Source: JASFBA01 sp034433695 | Lineage (GTDB): Bacteria > Chloroflexota > Chloroflexia > DTKN01 | Assembly: GCA_034433695.1 (NCBI GenBank) | Contig: DAOUAK010000166.1 | Coordinates: 1 to 25,447 of the forward strand | Length of the DNA stretch: 25,447 nt | Reading direction: 5' to 3' | Shown here: piece after piece, positions 1-7,893 of the stretch | Layout: the number at the start of each line of letters is the position of its first letter | How positions within the stretch are numbered: position 1 is the stretch's first letter | The notes under the pieces: generated by a model | Database searches by the model: none | Seen by the model: the letters and a program-made list of their open reading frames with translations, nothing else | Told to the model about the DNA's origin: nothing | Translations under genes and position numbers: made by a program

Positions 1-240
1 TGGCTGGCGGTAGAGGTTTCGGCGGTGGTGGACCGGAACGATGTGGAGCGGGCGGCGCAGCGGGCAGGACTTTTACGTCGGCTGGGCCGGCCGGTGGTGG
101 CTGCGGTGGCCGGGGAGAAGGTTACCGCCGGTGGGAAGAAGGCAGCCGAAGCACAGCAGGTGCTCCTGGTGCGGGACGGCCGGGCCATGTACTGGGAACA
201 GGCTTTGCAGATAGCCCTATCGGCCGCCGGGATGGAGTGA
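1..240 (+). CDS. C-terminal fragment of an unidentified protein (possible nuclease-fold family)
   Basis: The frame is open from the first base of the window to the TGA at 238-240, so only the last 79 residues are seen and the true start lies outside. The visible part begins WLAVEVSAVVDRNDVERAAQ and continues with a basic helix (RAGLLRRLGRP), a VVAAVAGEKVT strand and a final VLLVRDGRAMYW strand. The pattern of a strand containing E-V-S, then an Asp/Arg-rich helix, then a short strand recalls uncharacterised PD-(D/E)XK-like proteins of Chloroflexota and cyanobacteria, but this is a resemblance from memory. The stop lies 7 bases before tpiA, so the two genes are probably cotranscribed. Reality of the gene is likely; identity is weak. 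Confidence 0.5.
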   Translation, partial: WLAVEVSAVVDRNDVERAAQRAGLLRRLGRPVVAAVAGEKVTAGGKKAAEAQQVLLVRDGRAMYWEQALQIALSAAGME

Positions 241-247
241 GCCTGCC

Positions 248-1030
248 ATGGCGTCTCCGCGTACTCCGATCATTGCCGGCAACTGGAAGTGCCATAAGAC
301 GGTAGAAGAGGCCCGGGCCCTGGCCGAAGGGGTGCTTCACGGGGTTGAAGGGATTGACGGAGTGGAGGTGGTGCTCTGTCCGCCGTCGGTTTCTCTCACG
401 ACGGTATCCAAGTGTCTGGAGGGTCACTCCCTCCGTCTGGGTGCGCAGAACCTTTACCCGACCGAAGGGGCCTACACTGGAGAAATAGCCGCGCGGATGC
501 TGGCCGGGCTGTGCCGTTATGTAATTCTGGGACATTCGGAGCGGAGGCATATTTTTGGGGAGGATGATGCCCTGATTCATGCTAAGGTGGAGGCGGCCCT
601 GGCCCACGGTCTGGCCCCGATCCTTTGTGTGGGGGAGACGCTGGAGGAAAATGAGCGTGGCCGTACCGAGGAGGTGGTCTCCCGGCAGGTACGGGCGGCC
701 CTGGAAGGGGTAGACGGACGGCACTTCATGGAACTGGGCGGCGTTATTGCCTATGAACCGGTGTGGGCCATCGGCACCGGCCGGCCCTGCTACGGCCCCA
801 CCGCCAATGCCATGATCGGGATGATCCGCCACCTGCTGGCCGGCCTGTACGGCCCGGAGATTGCCTCTGCGCTCCGTATCCAGTATGGCGGCAGCGTCAA
901 CGCCGCCAACATTGCTGAGTTTATGGAGCAGCCGGAGATCGACGGTGCCCTGGTCGGCGGGGCCAGCCTGAGGGTGGAAGAGTTCGTCGCCATCGTGCGC
1001 CGGACTGCCGAAGTGCGCGGTCTGAGGTAG
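248..1030 (+). CDS. tpiA: Triosephosphate isomerase
   Basis: A 260-residue cytosolic glycolytic and gluconeogenic enzyme interconverting dihydroxyacetone phosphate and glyceraldehyde 3-phosphate. Length is normal for the family. Catalytic residues are all in place: Asn12 and Lys14 in AGNWKCHKT, the electrophilic His96 in ILGHSERR, and the general base Glu170 in AYEPVWAIGTG, which also contains the mobile phosphate-gripping loop 6. The C-terminal phosphate-binding strands YGGSVNAAN and GALVGGASL are intact. The NWKCHKT sequence replaces the more usual NWKMNKT, a mild variation. The ATG at 248 follows the upstream stop by 7 bases with only a poor purine stretch before it, consistent with translational coupling. 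No terminator is obvious in the 60 bases before the convergent HIT gene. Confidence 0.97.
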   Translation: MASPRTPIIAGNWKCHKTVEEARALAEGVLHGVEGIDGVEVVLCPPSVSLTTVSKCLEGHSLRLGAQNLYPTEGAYTGEIAARMLAGLCRYVILGHSERRHIFGEDDALIHAKVEAALAHGLAPILCVGETLEENERGRTEEVVSRQVRAALEGVDGRHFMELGGVIAYEPVWAIGTGRPCYGPTANAMIGMIRHLLAGLYGPEIASALRIQYGGSVNAANIAEFMEQPEIDGALVGGASLRVEEFVAIVRRTAEVRGLR

Positions 1031-1090
1031 TGCCCGAGCGGTACAGTTGTCCCTGGGTGGGCGAGGACGACCGCCGTTCGAGGTAGATTC

Positions 1091-1588
1091 CTATTGTTCC
1101 TCAGCGCATATCTCCCCGAAGGCTTCCTTCAGCCGGGCGTAGGTCTCGGACAGGAGTTCGGGGATAAGTTTGGTCCCGGCAAGGAGCGGCATAAAGTTGG
1201 TATCCCCTCGCCAGCGCGGCACAATGTGCAGATGCAGGTGATCGGCGATGCCAGCCCCGGCAATCCGGCCCAGATTCATCCCGATGTTGAAGCCGTGCGG
1301 AGCAAGGGCCCGGCGCAGCGCCCGAAGACACTTCTGCGTCAGCGTCATCAACTCGGCGGCGGTTTCCGCATCCAGTGTCGCCAGGTCGGCTACATGGATG
1401 TAGGGTGCCACCATCAAATGGCCGGTGTTGTAAGGGTAGAGGTTGAGAAGGGCATAGCATCGCTCGCCCCGATAGACCAGGAGGTTTTTGTCGTCGTCCT
1501 TCTCGGCCGGAACTCGACAGAGGACACAACCCTTTTCTTTCTCGCCGGCCACGTAGGCCATGCGCCAGGGAGTCCACTTCACTTTCAT
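1091..1588 (-). CDS. HIT-family nucleotide hydrolase or phosphorylase
   Basis: 165 residues with the histidine triad HLHLHIVPRW at about 117-126, where the central His is the nucleophile for nucleotidyl transfer. An N-terminal CVLC pair (Cys21, Cys24) probably binds zinc, as in the Ap4A phosphorylase-like branch of the HIT superfamily. Members hydrolyse or phosphorolyse dinucleoside polyphosphates or nucleoside phosphoramidates; the exact substrate cannot be read here. The ATG at 1588 is embedded in the TGA of the upstream deaminase (ATGA), with GGAGA a few bases before it inside that gene. The two are therefore translationally coupled and likely share a nucleotide-related task. Family is near certain, substrate open. 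Confidence 0.93.
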   Translation of the reverse strand: MKVKWTPWRMAYVAGEKEKGCVLCRVPAEKDDDKNLLVYRGERCYALLNLYPYNTGHLMVAPYIHVADLATLDAETAAELMTLTQKCLRALRRALAPHGFNIGMNLGRIAGAGIADHLHLHIVPRWRGDTNFMPLLAGTKLIPELLSETYARLKEAFGEICAEEQ

Positions 1589-3045
1589 CGGCTTTCTCCG
1601 CTTTCGTCCCGGGGGAAGGAGCGGAAGGCCGGCCGCGTCCCCGGGTGCATCCTGCCGGACGCTTCGATTTGGCCGTAGCGTGCTTCAGCCCGGGCGACCA
1701 TTTCCTCCGCCAGAGCATTGTGTCGGGCCACCAGGGCCGGCAGGTCCAGACCGGGGATTTCTCCATTCCAGACCCGAATCTGTCCCTGCACCATCGCCAG
1801 GTCCACCCGCACCGGGCTGCACAGAAGCAGGGCGGCCACGGGGTCATGCTGGGCCCCGGCGTACTCCAACCGCTCCCGCCGCAATCCGATCAGGTCGGCC
1901 GCCCGGCCTGGCGTCAGGGCCCCGATGTCATCCCGCCCGAGAATGCGCGCTCCTCCCAGCGTGGCCATCTCCAGCACCTGGCTTACCGAAAGCGCCGTCG
2001 CCCCGTAGCGCACCCGTTGCAGGAGGAGGGCCTGCCGGGCCTCGGCTAGCATGTGGGAGGAATCGTTGCTGGCGCTGCCATCCACGGCCAGCCCAACTGC
2101 GACTCCTGCCTCCAGCATCGGCACAATGGGAGCGATGCCCGATCCCAGGCGCATGTTCGAGGTGGGGCAGTGGGCCACCCCGCTCCCGGTCTCTGCCAGG
2201 CGGACGATTTCCTCCTGGTTCACGTGGACGACGTGGGCAAACCACACGTCCGGACCCAGCCAGCCGAGTTCTTCCATCAGAGCCACGGGGCGCCGGCCGT
2301 ACACTTCCAGGCAATAGCGTTCTTCATCCCGGGTCTCGGCCAGGTGGGTGTGGAGACGAACCCCTTCCCGCCGGCCCAGGTCGCGTATCTCCTCCATGGC
2401 CCGTCGGCTGACGGAGAAAGGGGAACAGGGAGATAGATCGATGCGCAACATGGCATAGGGGCGGGGATCGTGATAGGTGTGAATCAGCCGTTCACAATCG
2501 GCCAGGATGGTTTCCTCGTCCTGGACGACCTCGTCGGGGGGGAGGCCGCCTTCCTTCTGGCCCCGGGACATGCTGCCCCGACCGGCATGGAAGCGAATGC
2601 CCAGTTCTCGGGCCGCAACGATTTCGGCGTCTATGGCTACGTCGCTTCCCCGGGGGAAGACGTAGAACAGGTCGCTCGTGGTGGTACAGCCGCTTAGGAG
2701 CAGTTCGGCCAGTCCGACCTTGGCGCTTACGTAAACGGCTTCGGCGGTCAGTTCGCCCCAGACGCGGTACAGGCAGGTCAGCCAGTCGAAAAGTTCGGTA
2801 TCCTGAACGGCCGGTAGGGCGCGGGTGAGGGTCTGGTAGAGATGGTGGTGGGTGTTGACCAGGCCGGGCAGGACGATCATGCCCCGGGCCTCTACCACCT
2901 GGTCGGCCCGGTTGGGGAGTTCGGCCGTCGGACCGACCTGGCGGATGATGCCGTCCTCGATCACAAGGCCACCGTCCGGAATGACGCGGCGTTTTTCATC
3001 CAGGGTGACCAGAAAATCGGCGTGTCGCAGAAGGACTCTGGCCAT
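1585..3045 (-). CDS. 8-oxoguanine deaminase-type amidohydrolase
   Basis: 486 residues, metal-dependent amidohydrolase of the TRZ/ATZ/guanine deaminase branch. The metal-binding HHH is at 66-68 (GLVNTHHHLYQTLTRALP). Other active-site elements are HTHLAE at 232-237, His271/His274 in the FAHVVHV strand, and the catalytic Asp322 in VDGSASNDSS. The LPAV(Q)..ELFDWL stretch and VDGSASND are, as I recall, characteristic of bacterial 8-oxoguanine deaminases, which convert 8-oxoguanine to urate. Guanine deaminase or a chlorohydrolase-like activity remain possible. The open frame extends 144 codons further upstream, but ATG 3045 is preferred because AGGAGG lies 5 bases before it and a good promoter lies between it and the longer start. 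The stop overlaps the start of the HIT gene. Confidence 0.85.
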   Translation of the reverse strand: MARVLLRHADFLVTLDEKRRVIPDGGLVIEDGIIRQVGPTAELPNRADQVVEARGMIVLPGLVNTHHHLYQTLTRALPAVQDTELFDWLTCLYRVWGELTAEAVYVSAKVGLAELLLSGCTTTSDLFYVFPRGSDVAIDAEIVAARELGIRFHAGRGSMSRGQKEGGLPPDEVVQDEETILADCERLIHTYHDPRPYAMLRIDLSPCSPFSVSRRAMEEIRDLGRREGVRLHTHLAETRDEERYCLEVYGRRPVALMEELGWLGPDVWFAHVVHVNQEEIVRLAETGSGVAHCPTSNMRLGSGIAPIVPMLEAGVAVGLAVDGSASNDSSHMLAEARQALLLQRVRYGATALSVSQVLEMATLGGARILGRDDIGALTPGRAADLIGLRRERLEYAGAQHDPVAALLLCSPVRVDLAMVQGQIRVWNGEIPGLDLPALVARHNALAEEMVARAEARYGQIEASGRMHPGTRPAFRSFPRDESGESR

Positions 3046-3078
3046 CGGAACCTCCTGGGTCGCTTCGGTTGCGGGGAT

Positions 3079-3107
3079 AGTATACCATACCTTCGAGAGG
3101 GGGCCAA
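3079..3107 (-). promoter_or_regulatory. Promoter of the deaminase-HIT operon
   Basis: On the minus strand a -35 TTGGCC (3107-3102) and a -10 TATACT (3084-3079) are separated by exactly 17 bases. A TGG directly before the -10 makes it an extended -10. The predicted start site lies near 3072, about 27 bases before the ATG at 3045. It sits back to back with the alaX promoter. Confidence 0.7.
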
Positions 3108-3112
3108 AGCAT

Positions 3113-3141
3113 TTGCCGAATTCCGGGGGACGTGATATACT
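3113..3141 (+). promoter_or_regulatory. Promoter of the alaX-amt operon
   Basis: -35 TTGCCG (3113-3118), a 17-base spacer and -10 TATACT (3136-3141), with TGA just before the -10 giving the extended form. The predicted start is near 3148, 27 bases before the ATG at 3175. Its -35 lies 5 bases from the -35 of the divergent deaminase promoter, so the two may be controlled together. Confidence 0.7.
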
Positions 3142-3174
3142 GCCCCCGGCAGTTCCGTTCAGCGAGGATGGTCT

Positions 3175-4377
3175 ATGCCCACCGAACGGCTCTATTATGA
3201 GGACTCCTTTCTCCTTTCCTTTACCGCCCGGGTGGTGGAGCGTCGCGTCGTCGAAGGCCGGCCGGCCCTTCTCCTCGACCGTACGGCCTTTTACCCCACC
3301 TCCGGCGGCCAGCCGCACGACCGGGGCACCCTGAACGGCATCCCTGTGCTGGAGGTACGCGAGGAGGGGGAAGAAATCCTCCATATTCTGGAAGGAGAGC
3401 CGGCCGGCGATGTCCTGCAGGGGGAAGTGGAATGGGAGCGGCGCTTTGACCATATGCAACAGCACACCGGGCAACATATCCTCTCCCAGGCCTTTGAGCG
3501 ACGGGGGGCGGCTACTTCTTCATTCCATATCGGAGAGGAGGTCTCGACCATCGACCTGGACCGGGCTCCCTTTTCTCCCGAGGAACTGGCCCAGGTGGAG
3601 GACGAGGCCAACGCCGTCGTCTTTGAAGACCGGCCGGTGCGCACCTATTTCGTCACGCCGGAGGAAGTCTCCCGCCTGCCTCTGCGCAAGAAGCCGGCCG
3701 GATATGAACGGGTGCGCATCGTCGAGGTGGAGAGGTACGATTGGTCGCCCTGCGGCGGCACACATTGCACCCGTACCGGGCAGGTCGGCCCGATCCGCAT
3801 CATCCATAGCGAGCGGCGCGGAGCAGAGACGCGGATCACCTTCCTCTGTGGCTGGCGGGCGCTGCGCGATGCCCGCTGGAAGCATAACCTGCTCACCCAG
3901 ATGGGCAATGCGCTCACGGTGGGAATCCCCTACCTGCCCGAGACCGTGGCCAAACTGGTTGCCGCGGCCGAGGAATCCCGCAAGGCGCTGGAGCAGGCCC
4001 GCCGGGCCCTGCTTCGCTACGAGGCGCGAGAACTCTACGAGAGAGCCGAGACCATCGGCCCGGCGCGGGTGGTGCGGGCCGTTTTCCCCGGACGGCCGCT
4101 GGAGGAGGTGCGCCTGCTGGCCCGGCAGATTGCTTCCCTGCCCGGAGGAGTGGCCCTCCTGGGAAGTGCCGGAGAGGAGGGCCGGCTCTGTTTTGCCCGG
4201 GCCGAGGGGTTGCCCTGGGATATGGGTGCGCTGGTGCGCGAGGCGGCCGCCGTGCTCGGAGGGCGTGGAGGCGGCCGTCCGCACGATGCCCAGGGTGGGG
4301 GGCCGGAGGCCGGCCGGTTGGAGGAAGCCCTGGAGCGGGCTCTAGGGCATCTGCGAGAAGAAGGGAAGAACCGATGA
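3175..4377 (+). CDS. alaX: AlaX-L type alanyl-tRNA editing protein
   Basis: 400 residues, free-standing homologue of the editing half of alanyl-tRNA synthetase. It hydrolyses mischarged Ser- or Gly-tRNA(Ala) in the cytosol. Zinc ligands are clear: HTGQH at 97-101 and CGGTHC at 193-198. The substrate-positioning RTAFYPTSGGQPHDRG is at 36-51. After the editing domain (about 1-235) there is an alpha-helical linker rich in Arg and Glu (about 255-300), then a DHHA1/C-Ala-like domain with GGRGGGRPHDAQGGG near the C-terminus. This makes it the long AlaX-L form. No aminoacylation domain is present, so it is not an AlaRS. The final TGA overlaps the ATG of the next gene (ATGA). Confidence 0.94.
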   Translation: MPTERLYYEDSFLLSFTARVVERRVVEGRPALLLDRTAFYPTSGGQPHDRGTLNGIPVLEVREEGEEILHILEGEPAGDVLQGEVEWERRFDHMQQHTGQHILSQAFERRGAATSSFHIGEEVSTIDLDRAPFSPEELAQVEDEANAVVFEDRPVRTYFVTPEEVSRLPLRKKPAGYERVRIVEVERYDWSPCGGTHCTRTGQVGPIRIIHSERRGAETRITFLCGWRALRDARWKHNLLTQMGNALTVGIPYLPETVAKLVAAAEESRKALEQARRALLRYEARELYERAETIGPARVVRAVFPGRPLEEVRLLARQIASLPGGVALLGSAGEEGRLCFARAEGLPWDMGALVREAAAVLGGRGGGRPHDAQGGGPEAGRLEEALERALGHLREEGKNR

Positions 4378-5744
4378 GCACCGATACCCTCCTCAACGTC
4401 GGCTGGGTGGTGGTCATGTCCCTGCTGGGGCTGGCCTTGCCGGTGGGGGTGGGGATGATGGCCGGACGGGAGGAACGGGGCGAAAGGATAGGTCGCCTGC
4501 TTTTGGCCGGCCTGATGACCCTCCTGGTCTCCTGGGCCTGTGGCTTTTCCCTGCAATACGGTGCCATTCATGTCCCACAACTCGGCGAGGGACCCCGGCC
4601 GGCCTGGCAATGGTCGCCCTTCGGGGAGGGGTCGGGCCTGCTGGCCTGGGGAGGGCCAGGGCTGCCGGCAGACGCAGGGAGGTCGGCCCTCTTCCTTCTG
4701 CAGGTGGTGGGAGCGACGACGGTGGTCGTGCTGGCGCTGGCCTCGCTGGGGCATAATCTTCCCGGGCCTACCCTGGTCGGGATGGCCGTCCTGATCGGCG
4801 GGGTTTTCTACCCCCTCCTCGGCCACTGGGCCTGGGGAGGGGGCTGGCTGGCGGCCACCGGCCAGATGGCCTATATGGGCCACGGCTACGTGGACTATGG
4901 TGGAGCCGGGGTTCACTATGCCCTGGGCGGATTGATGGCGCTGGCCGGATTGCTGGCCGTCCGGGAGGGAAACTTCCCGGAGACGGCCGAATTTTCCCTC
5001 CCCTCGCTTCGGCTACGCTCACGCCGGCAACTTGACCGGGAAGCCCGGCAGATGGCCAAAGAGGTGTTGCGGCAGGCCGGAAGGACTTCCGAGCCGGCCG
5101 GTCTGAGAGCTTATCTTGGGGGGAGTCTTCTGGCCCTGCTGGGGCTGACCGCCCTGAACCTGGCATCGGCCCGGGAAGTCGTGCCCCGGCTGGCGCTCGT
5201 GGGGGCCAACACCTGGCTCGGTGCGGCGGCCGGGGGCCTTTCGGCCGGCGTCTATATGGCCTTTACCACGGGTCGCTTCCATCCGATCATGCTGGCCCGG
5301 GGTCTCCTGGCCGGAGCCGTGGCCGGGGCCGGTCTGGCCCCTTTTGCCTCGCCGATGGCCCTGCTGGTCGTGGGGATAGGGGCCGGCCTCATCGTCTGCC
5401 TGGGGAGTTACCTCCTGACCCAGGTCTGGCATCTTCCGGATGCGGCCGGGATCGTGTCGGTCTTTGGTTTCGCCGGTCTGTGGGGAGTCCTGGCGGTGGG
5501 CCTCTTTGCCGACGGCACCTTCGGCCAGGGATTGAACGGGGTGGGGGCCGGCCTCTACCTGGGGGTGGCCGGTCAGGGGGTGAGCGGTGTCTTCTTCCTG
5601 GCCTCGGGCATGCAGCCCGACTTTGGGCAACTGACGGCCCAACTCCTGGGCCTCGTGGTGATCGTGTGCTGGGCCCTGGGGCCGGGGTGGTTTTTCTTTC
5701 GGCTAGGGAGCAAAAAGCACCCGGGCCATTTGGAGAACCCCTGA
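4374..5744 (+). CDS. Divergent Amt/Rh ammonium transporter-family membrane protein
   Basis: 456 residues, very hydrophobic, about 10-11 predicted membrane spans. The Amt signature is visible in YPLLGHWAWGGGWL (146-159) and GYVDYGGAGVHYALGG (171-186). Asp174 and His181 correspond to AmtB Asp160 and the first twin histidine His168. In the second half ANTWLGAAAGGLS (278-290) and VFGFAGLWGVLAVGLFA (363-379) match the AmtB repeat, but the second twin histidine (His318 in AmtB) is Ala367. The FGWFGFN segment is replaced by LLGLTALNLASA. A charged insertion of roughly 45 residues (about 197-243) splits the halves. Family membership is fairly secure; ammonium transport is uncertain. It overlaps alaX by 4 bases, so the two are translated together. 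Confidence 0.75.
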   Translation: MSTDTLLNVGWVVVMSLLGLALPVGVGMMAGREERGERIGRLLLAGLMTLLVSWACGFSLQYGAIHVPQLGEGPRPAWQWSPFGEGSGLLAWGGPGLPADAGRSALFLLQVVGATTVVVLALASLGHNLPGPTLVGMAVLIGGVFYPLLGHWAWGGGWLAATGQMAYMGHGYVDYGGAGVHYALGGLMALAGLLAVREGNFPETAEFSLPSLRLRSRRQLDREARQMAKEVLRQAGRTSEPAGLRAYLGGSLLALLGLTALNLASAREVVPRLALVGANTWLGAAAGGLSAGVYMAFTTGRFHPIMLARGLLAGAVAGAGLAPFASPMALLVVGIGAGLIVCLGSYLLTQVWHLPDAAGIVSVFGFAGLWGVLAVGLFADGTFGQGLNGVGAGLYLGVAGQGVSGVFFLASGMQPDFGQLTAQLLGLVVIVCWALGPGWFFFRLGSKKHPGHLENP

Positions 5745-5832
5745 TAGATACCCCCTTCGAGCCGCGGGGGACTCGGGCCGGCCTCGTCCTCCACAGGAAA
5801 GGTGCAACGGCTGCTTTCCAGGGCAACCAACG

Positions 5833-7548
5833 CTACTTTCCCCGGCCGGCCAGAAGGTCGCTCAGGTAGGTCCAGGCGGCTCCCAGCCAGTTCAGCCGTC
5901 GGCGTAAGGGGAGGTCCAGTTCGCTCTTTTCGCACAGGGTGGAGATGCTCAGGGCGTCGATCTCCGGCTTGAGGGCGCGGATGGCCTGGATGTCCCCTCT
6001 CTGCCACAGGTCGGTCACCCGGGCCACCATTTCCTCGGCCCGATCGATGCGCTCGGCGATGCGGCGGGCCTCTTCGGAAGAGACCAGCCCGTGCTGCGCC
6101 TTCAGGCGGTTCAGGCGCCGGCCGGCCTCATACGTCACGGCGACGATCTCCTCCCGACTCAACCAGCGCGTCTCGTAGTTGAGCGTCTGAAGCCAGGTCG
6201 GCCCCAGGAGTGCTCGACGGTGCTCCTCGAGGGTGCGGTAGAAGAAGTGGTAGCCGTAACGTTCCGGTTCCTCAAAGGCCCGGCTTCCCGGATCGACAAA
6301 GGGGGCCAGGGGGGAGATGAAGGGGTGTAGCCGGCCGTCCCGGCCGTAGCGCGTCAGGAGTTCCCCGCAGTAGGCGATGGTGTCCAGCACCGAGGCAGCG
6401 TCCTGTTCTGGAAGCCCGATCATAAAGAAGACGTCCAGCCGCCGGCAACCGGCCCGGAGCGCTGCCTCCAGGGTATTTTCCACCTCCTCGTTTCCGTAAG
6501 GCTTGCCGAAGGCCCGGCGCACCCGGGGGTCATGTGACTCCAGGGAGATTTCCAGGACAAAGCCGGGAAAGGTCTCGCCCACTCGCTCCAGGTAATCGGC
6601 CGAGGCCGGCCAGAAGAGTTCGGTGATGACTTCTCCGCCGATTCGCCGGCGGCGGGCCGCGTCCAGGAAGCGATAGGCGTACTCCTCGCCGGCCTGGCGG
6701 AGGTCCCCCAGGATGAAGATGGGGCCATGGTTGAAGCGGCGAATCGCCGCCAGGTCCTGGGCCAGCACTTCCGGGGGACGGTAGGCCGGCCGGTGGCGGT
6801 TGCAGAGCAGGTGGTAGGCCGAAGCCGAACCGCCGCAGGTCAGACACGGCTGGGTGCAGCCGCGCACGCTCAGGGCGGCGGTGATGGGATAGTCCATCCA
6901 GCGGTCAAAGGGGATGGCGCTACGCAAGTCCATATAGCGGGGCACGGCCCGCAGGAGTTGCCGGTAATCCAGCGCCACTCCGTCAAGCGCCTCCGGTACC
7001 CAGGAAAGGGGGTTGACCCGCACCGTGCTGCCGTCGCGCCAGGTCAGGTTGGGGATGCGGGAAAGGTCACCGCCTTCGCGCAGCGCTACCATCAGTTGCC
7101 GCAGCGGCTCCTCGGTCGAATCTCCCCGTACAACATAATCTACAAAAGGGTAATCGAGCAGTTCACGATGGTAGTAAGAGGAGGAAAGGCCGCCGAAGAT
7201 GATCGGGGTATCCGGGTGCAGGGTTTTGAGGATCTGGGCCACGGCCAGGCTGCCGTGGGCGTGGGGCAGCCAGTGCAGGTCAATGCCGAAGGAGGACGGA
7301 CGCAGGTGGGAAAGAAAGGCCGGCACATCAAAGCGGGCATCCCGGAGCATTCGGGCGGCCAGATTCACGATGCGCACACGGAAGCCGTGCCGCTCCAGAT
7401 ACTCGGCGATGGTGGTGAAACCGATGGGGTACATCTCAAAGATCGGGCCGGAGGGAATGAGGTCGCTCACCGGGCCGTACAGGATGGTCTCCCGGCGAAA
7501 GTCGTAGACGCTGGGAGCATGGAGGAGAACCAGGTCCATACGGGGCAT
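5833..7548 (-). CDS. B12-binding radical SAM protein (Ta0216-like family)
   Basis: 571 residues. An N-terminal cobalamin-binding Rossmann-type domain (about 1-160) contains GIDLHWLPHAHGS and TPIIFGGLSSSYYH. It is followed by a radical SAM core with the 4Fe-4S cluster motif Cys231-x3-Cys235-x2-Cys238 (RGCTQPCLTCGGS). The C-terminal part (about 420-571) is helical and Arg-rich. The architecture and the D-L-H-W-L-P-H-A-H-G sequence fit what I recall of the Ta0216 family, whose reaction is unknown. The Gly of the classic DxHxxG cobalamin motif is Pro here, so cobalamin binding may be base-off without His ligation or lost. The longer open frame begins at 7842, but ATG 7548 has GGAGGAAA 4 bases upstream and a strong promoter between the two. 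Transcribed alone. Confidence 0.85.
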   Translation of the reverse strand: MPRMDLVLLHAPSVYDFRRETILYGPVSDLIPSGPIFEMYPIGFTTIAEYLERHGFRVRIVNLAARMLRDARFDVPAFLSHLRPSSFGIDLHWLPHAHGSLAVAQILKTLHPDTPIIFGGLSSSYYHRELLDYPFVDYVVRGDSTEEPLRQLMVALREGGDLSRIPNLTWRDGSTVRVNPLSWVPEALDGVALDYRQLLRAVPRYMDLRSAIPFDRWMDYPITAALSVRGCTQPCLTCGGSASAYHLLCNRHRPAYRPPEVLAQDLAAIRRFNHGPIFILGDLRQAGEEYAYRFLDAARRRRIGGEVITELFWPASADYLERVGETFPGFVLEISLESHDPRVRRAFGKPYGNEEVENTLEAALRAGCRRLDVFFMIGLPEQDAASVLDTIAYCGELLTRYGRDGRLHPFISPLAPFVDPGSRAFEEPERYGYHFFYRTLEEHRRALLGPTWLQTLNYETRWLSREEIVAVTYEAGRRLNRLKAQHGLVSSEEARRIAERIDRAEEMVARVTDLWQRGDIQAIRALKPEIDALSISTLCEKSELDLPLRRRLNWLGAAWTYLSDLLAGRGK

Positions 7549-7606
7549 CACATTTCCTCCAGAACATCCATCCGGACCCAGGGAAAGGTGCCGCCGGTTT
7601 CGGCGC

Positions 7607-7635
7607 AGTATACCACAGGAACCGAGTTCAGGCAA
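7607..7635 (-). promoter_or_regulatory. Promoter of the B12/radical SAM gene
   Basis: On the minus strand: -35 TTGCCT (7635-7630), 17-base spacer, -10 TATACT (7612-7607) preceded by TGG. Predicted start near 7600, giving a leader of about 50 bases before ATG 7548. Confidence 0.7.
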
Positions 7636-7677
7636 AAGCGACCTGACCGGAGAGGACGGGGTGGTGGATGCCCGATT

Positions 7678-7706
7678 TTGCCAAATTGGACGGCGTGTGG
7701 TATAAT
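7678..7706 (+). promoter_or_regulatory. Strong promoter of the structured leader RNA
   Basis: -35 TTGCCA (7678-7683), 17-base spacer, perfect -10 TATAAT (7701-7706) with an upstream TGG (extended -10). Counting 7 bases on from the -10 puts the start at G7713, which is exactly the first base of the outer pairing segment of the leader RNA described next. Confidence 0.8.
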
Positions 7707-7712
7707 ACATCT

Positions 7713-7893
7713 GCCTTGAGGCCCTACTGGAAACAGGGGCAGCACCAGGTAGGGTTACACTTTTGGAAAGCGGTGGGTGGCCGATAGGGGTATGGTGGGC
7801 CGTACTGTATCGGCCACCGGAATGCCGGATCAGGAAAAGCAAGGCTTTTTGGGAAAGAGCATGGCCCAGGAGATGTACCGCTCTTCTCTGGGC
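7713..7893 (+). ncRNA. Structured 5' leader RNA, class not recognised
   Basis: Between the promoter and the GTG at 7916 there are about 200 untranslated bases with extensive pairing. Outer helix: GCCTTG 7713-7718 with CAAGGC 7840-7845, immediately followed by TTTTT. Inner hairpin 1: CCCTACTGG 7722-7730 with CCAGGTAGGG 7745-7754 (one bulged G). Inner hairpin 2: GGTGGCCGATA 7776-7786 with TATCGGCCACC 7808-7818, 11 perfect pairs. Together they form a three-way junction. The 3' strand of the outer helix can instead form AAAAGC-AAG-GCTTTT (7835-7849). A later hairpin, GCCCA(G)GAGA 7864-7873 with TCTCTGGGC 7885-7893, lies just before the ribosome site. This looks like a riboswitch or a processed small RNA; I see no match to a riboswitch consensus I know. 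Confidence 0.5.

Noticed and set aside
122..832. A 236-codon minus-strand frame
   Set aside because: Antisense to tpiA, which has all catalytic residues; Arg/Pro/Gly-rich mirror translation.
3046..3477. A 144-codon N-terminal extension of the deaminase
   Set aside because: It would cross the divergent promoters and overlap alaX; the amidohydrolase fold begins at MARVLLRHADFLV with a strong ribosome site.
7713..7893. 6S, SRP or RNase P RNA as the identity of the leader
   Set aside because: The SRP tetraloop region, the RNase P GAAAGTCC-type core and the single long bulged helix of 6S are not present; a three-way junction fits better.
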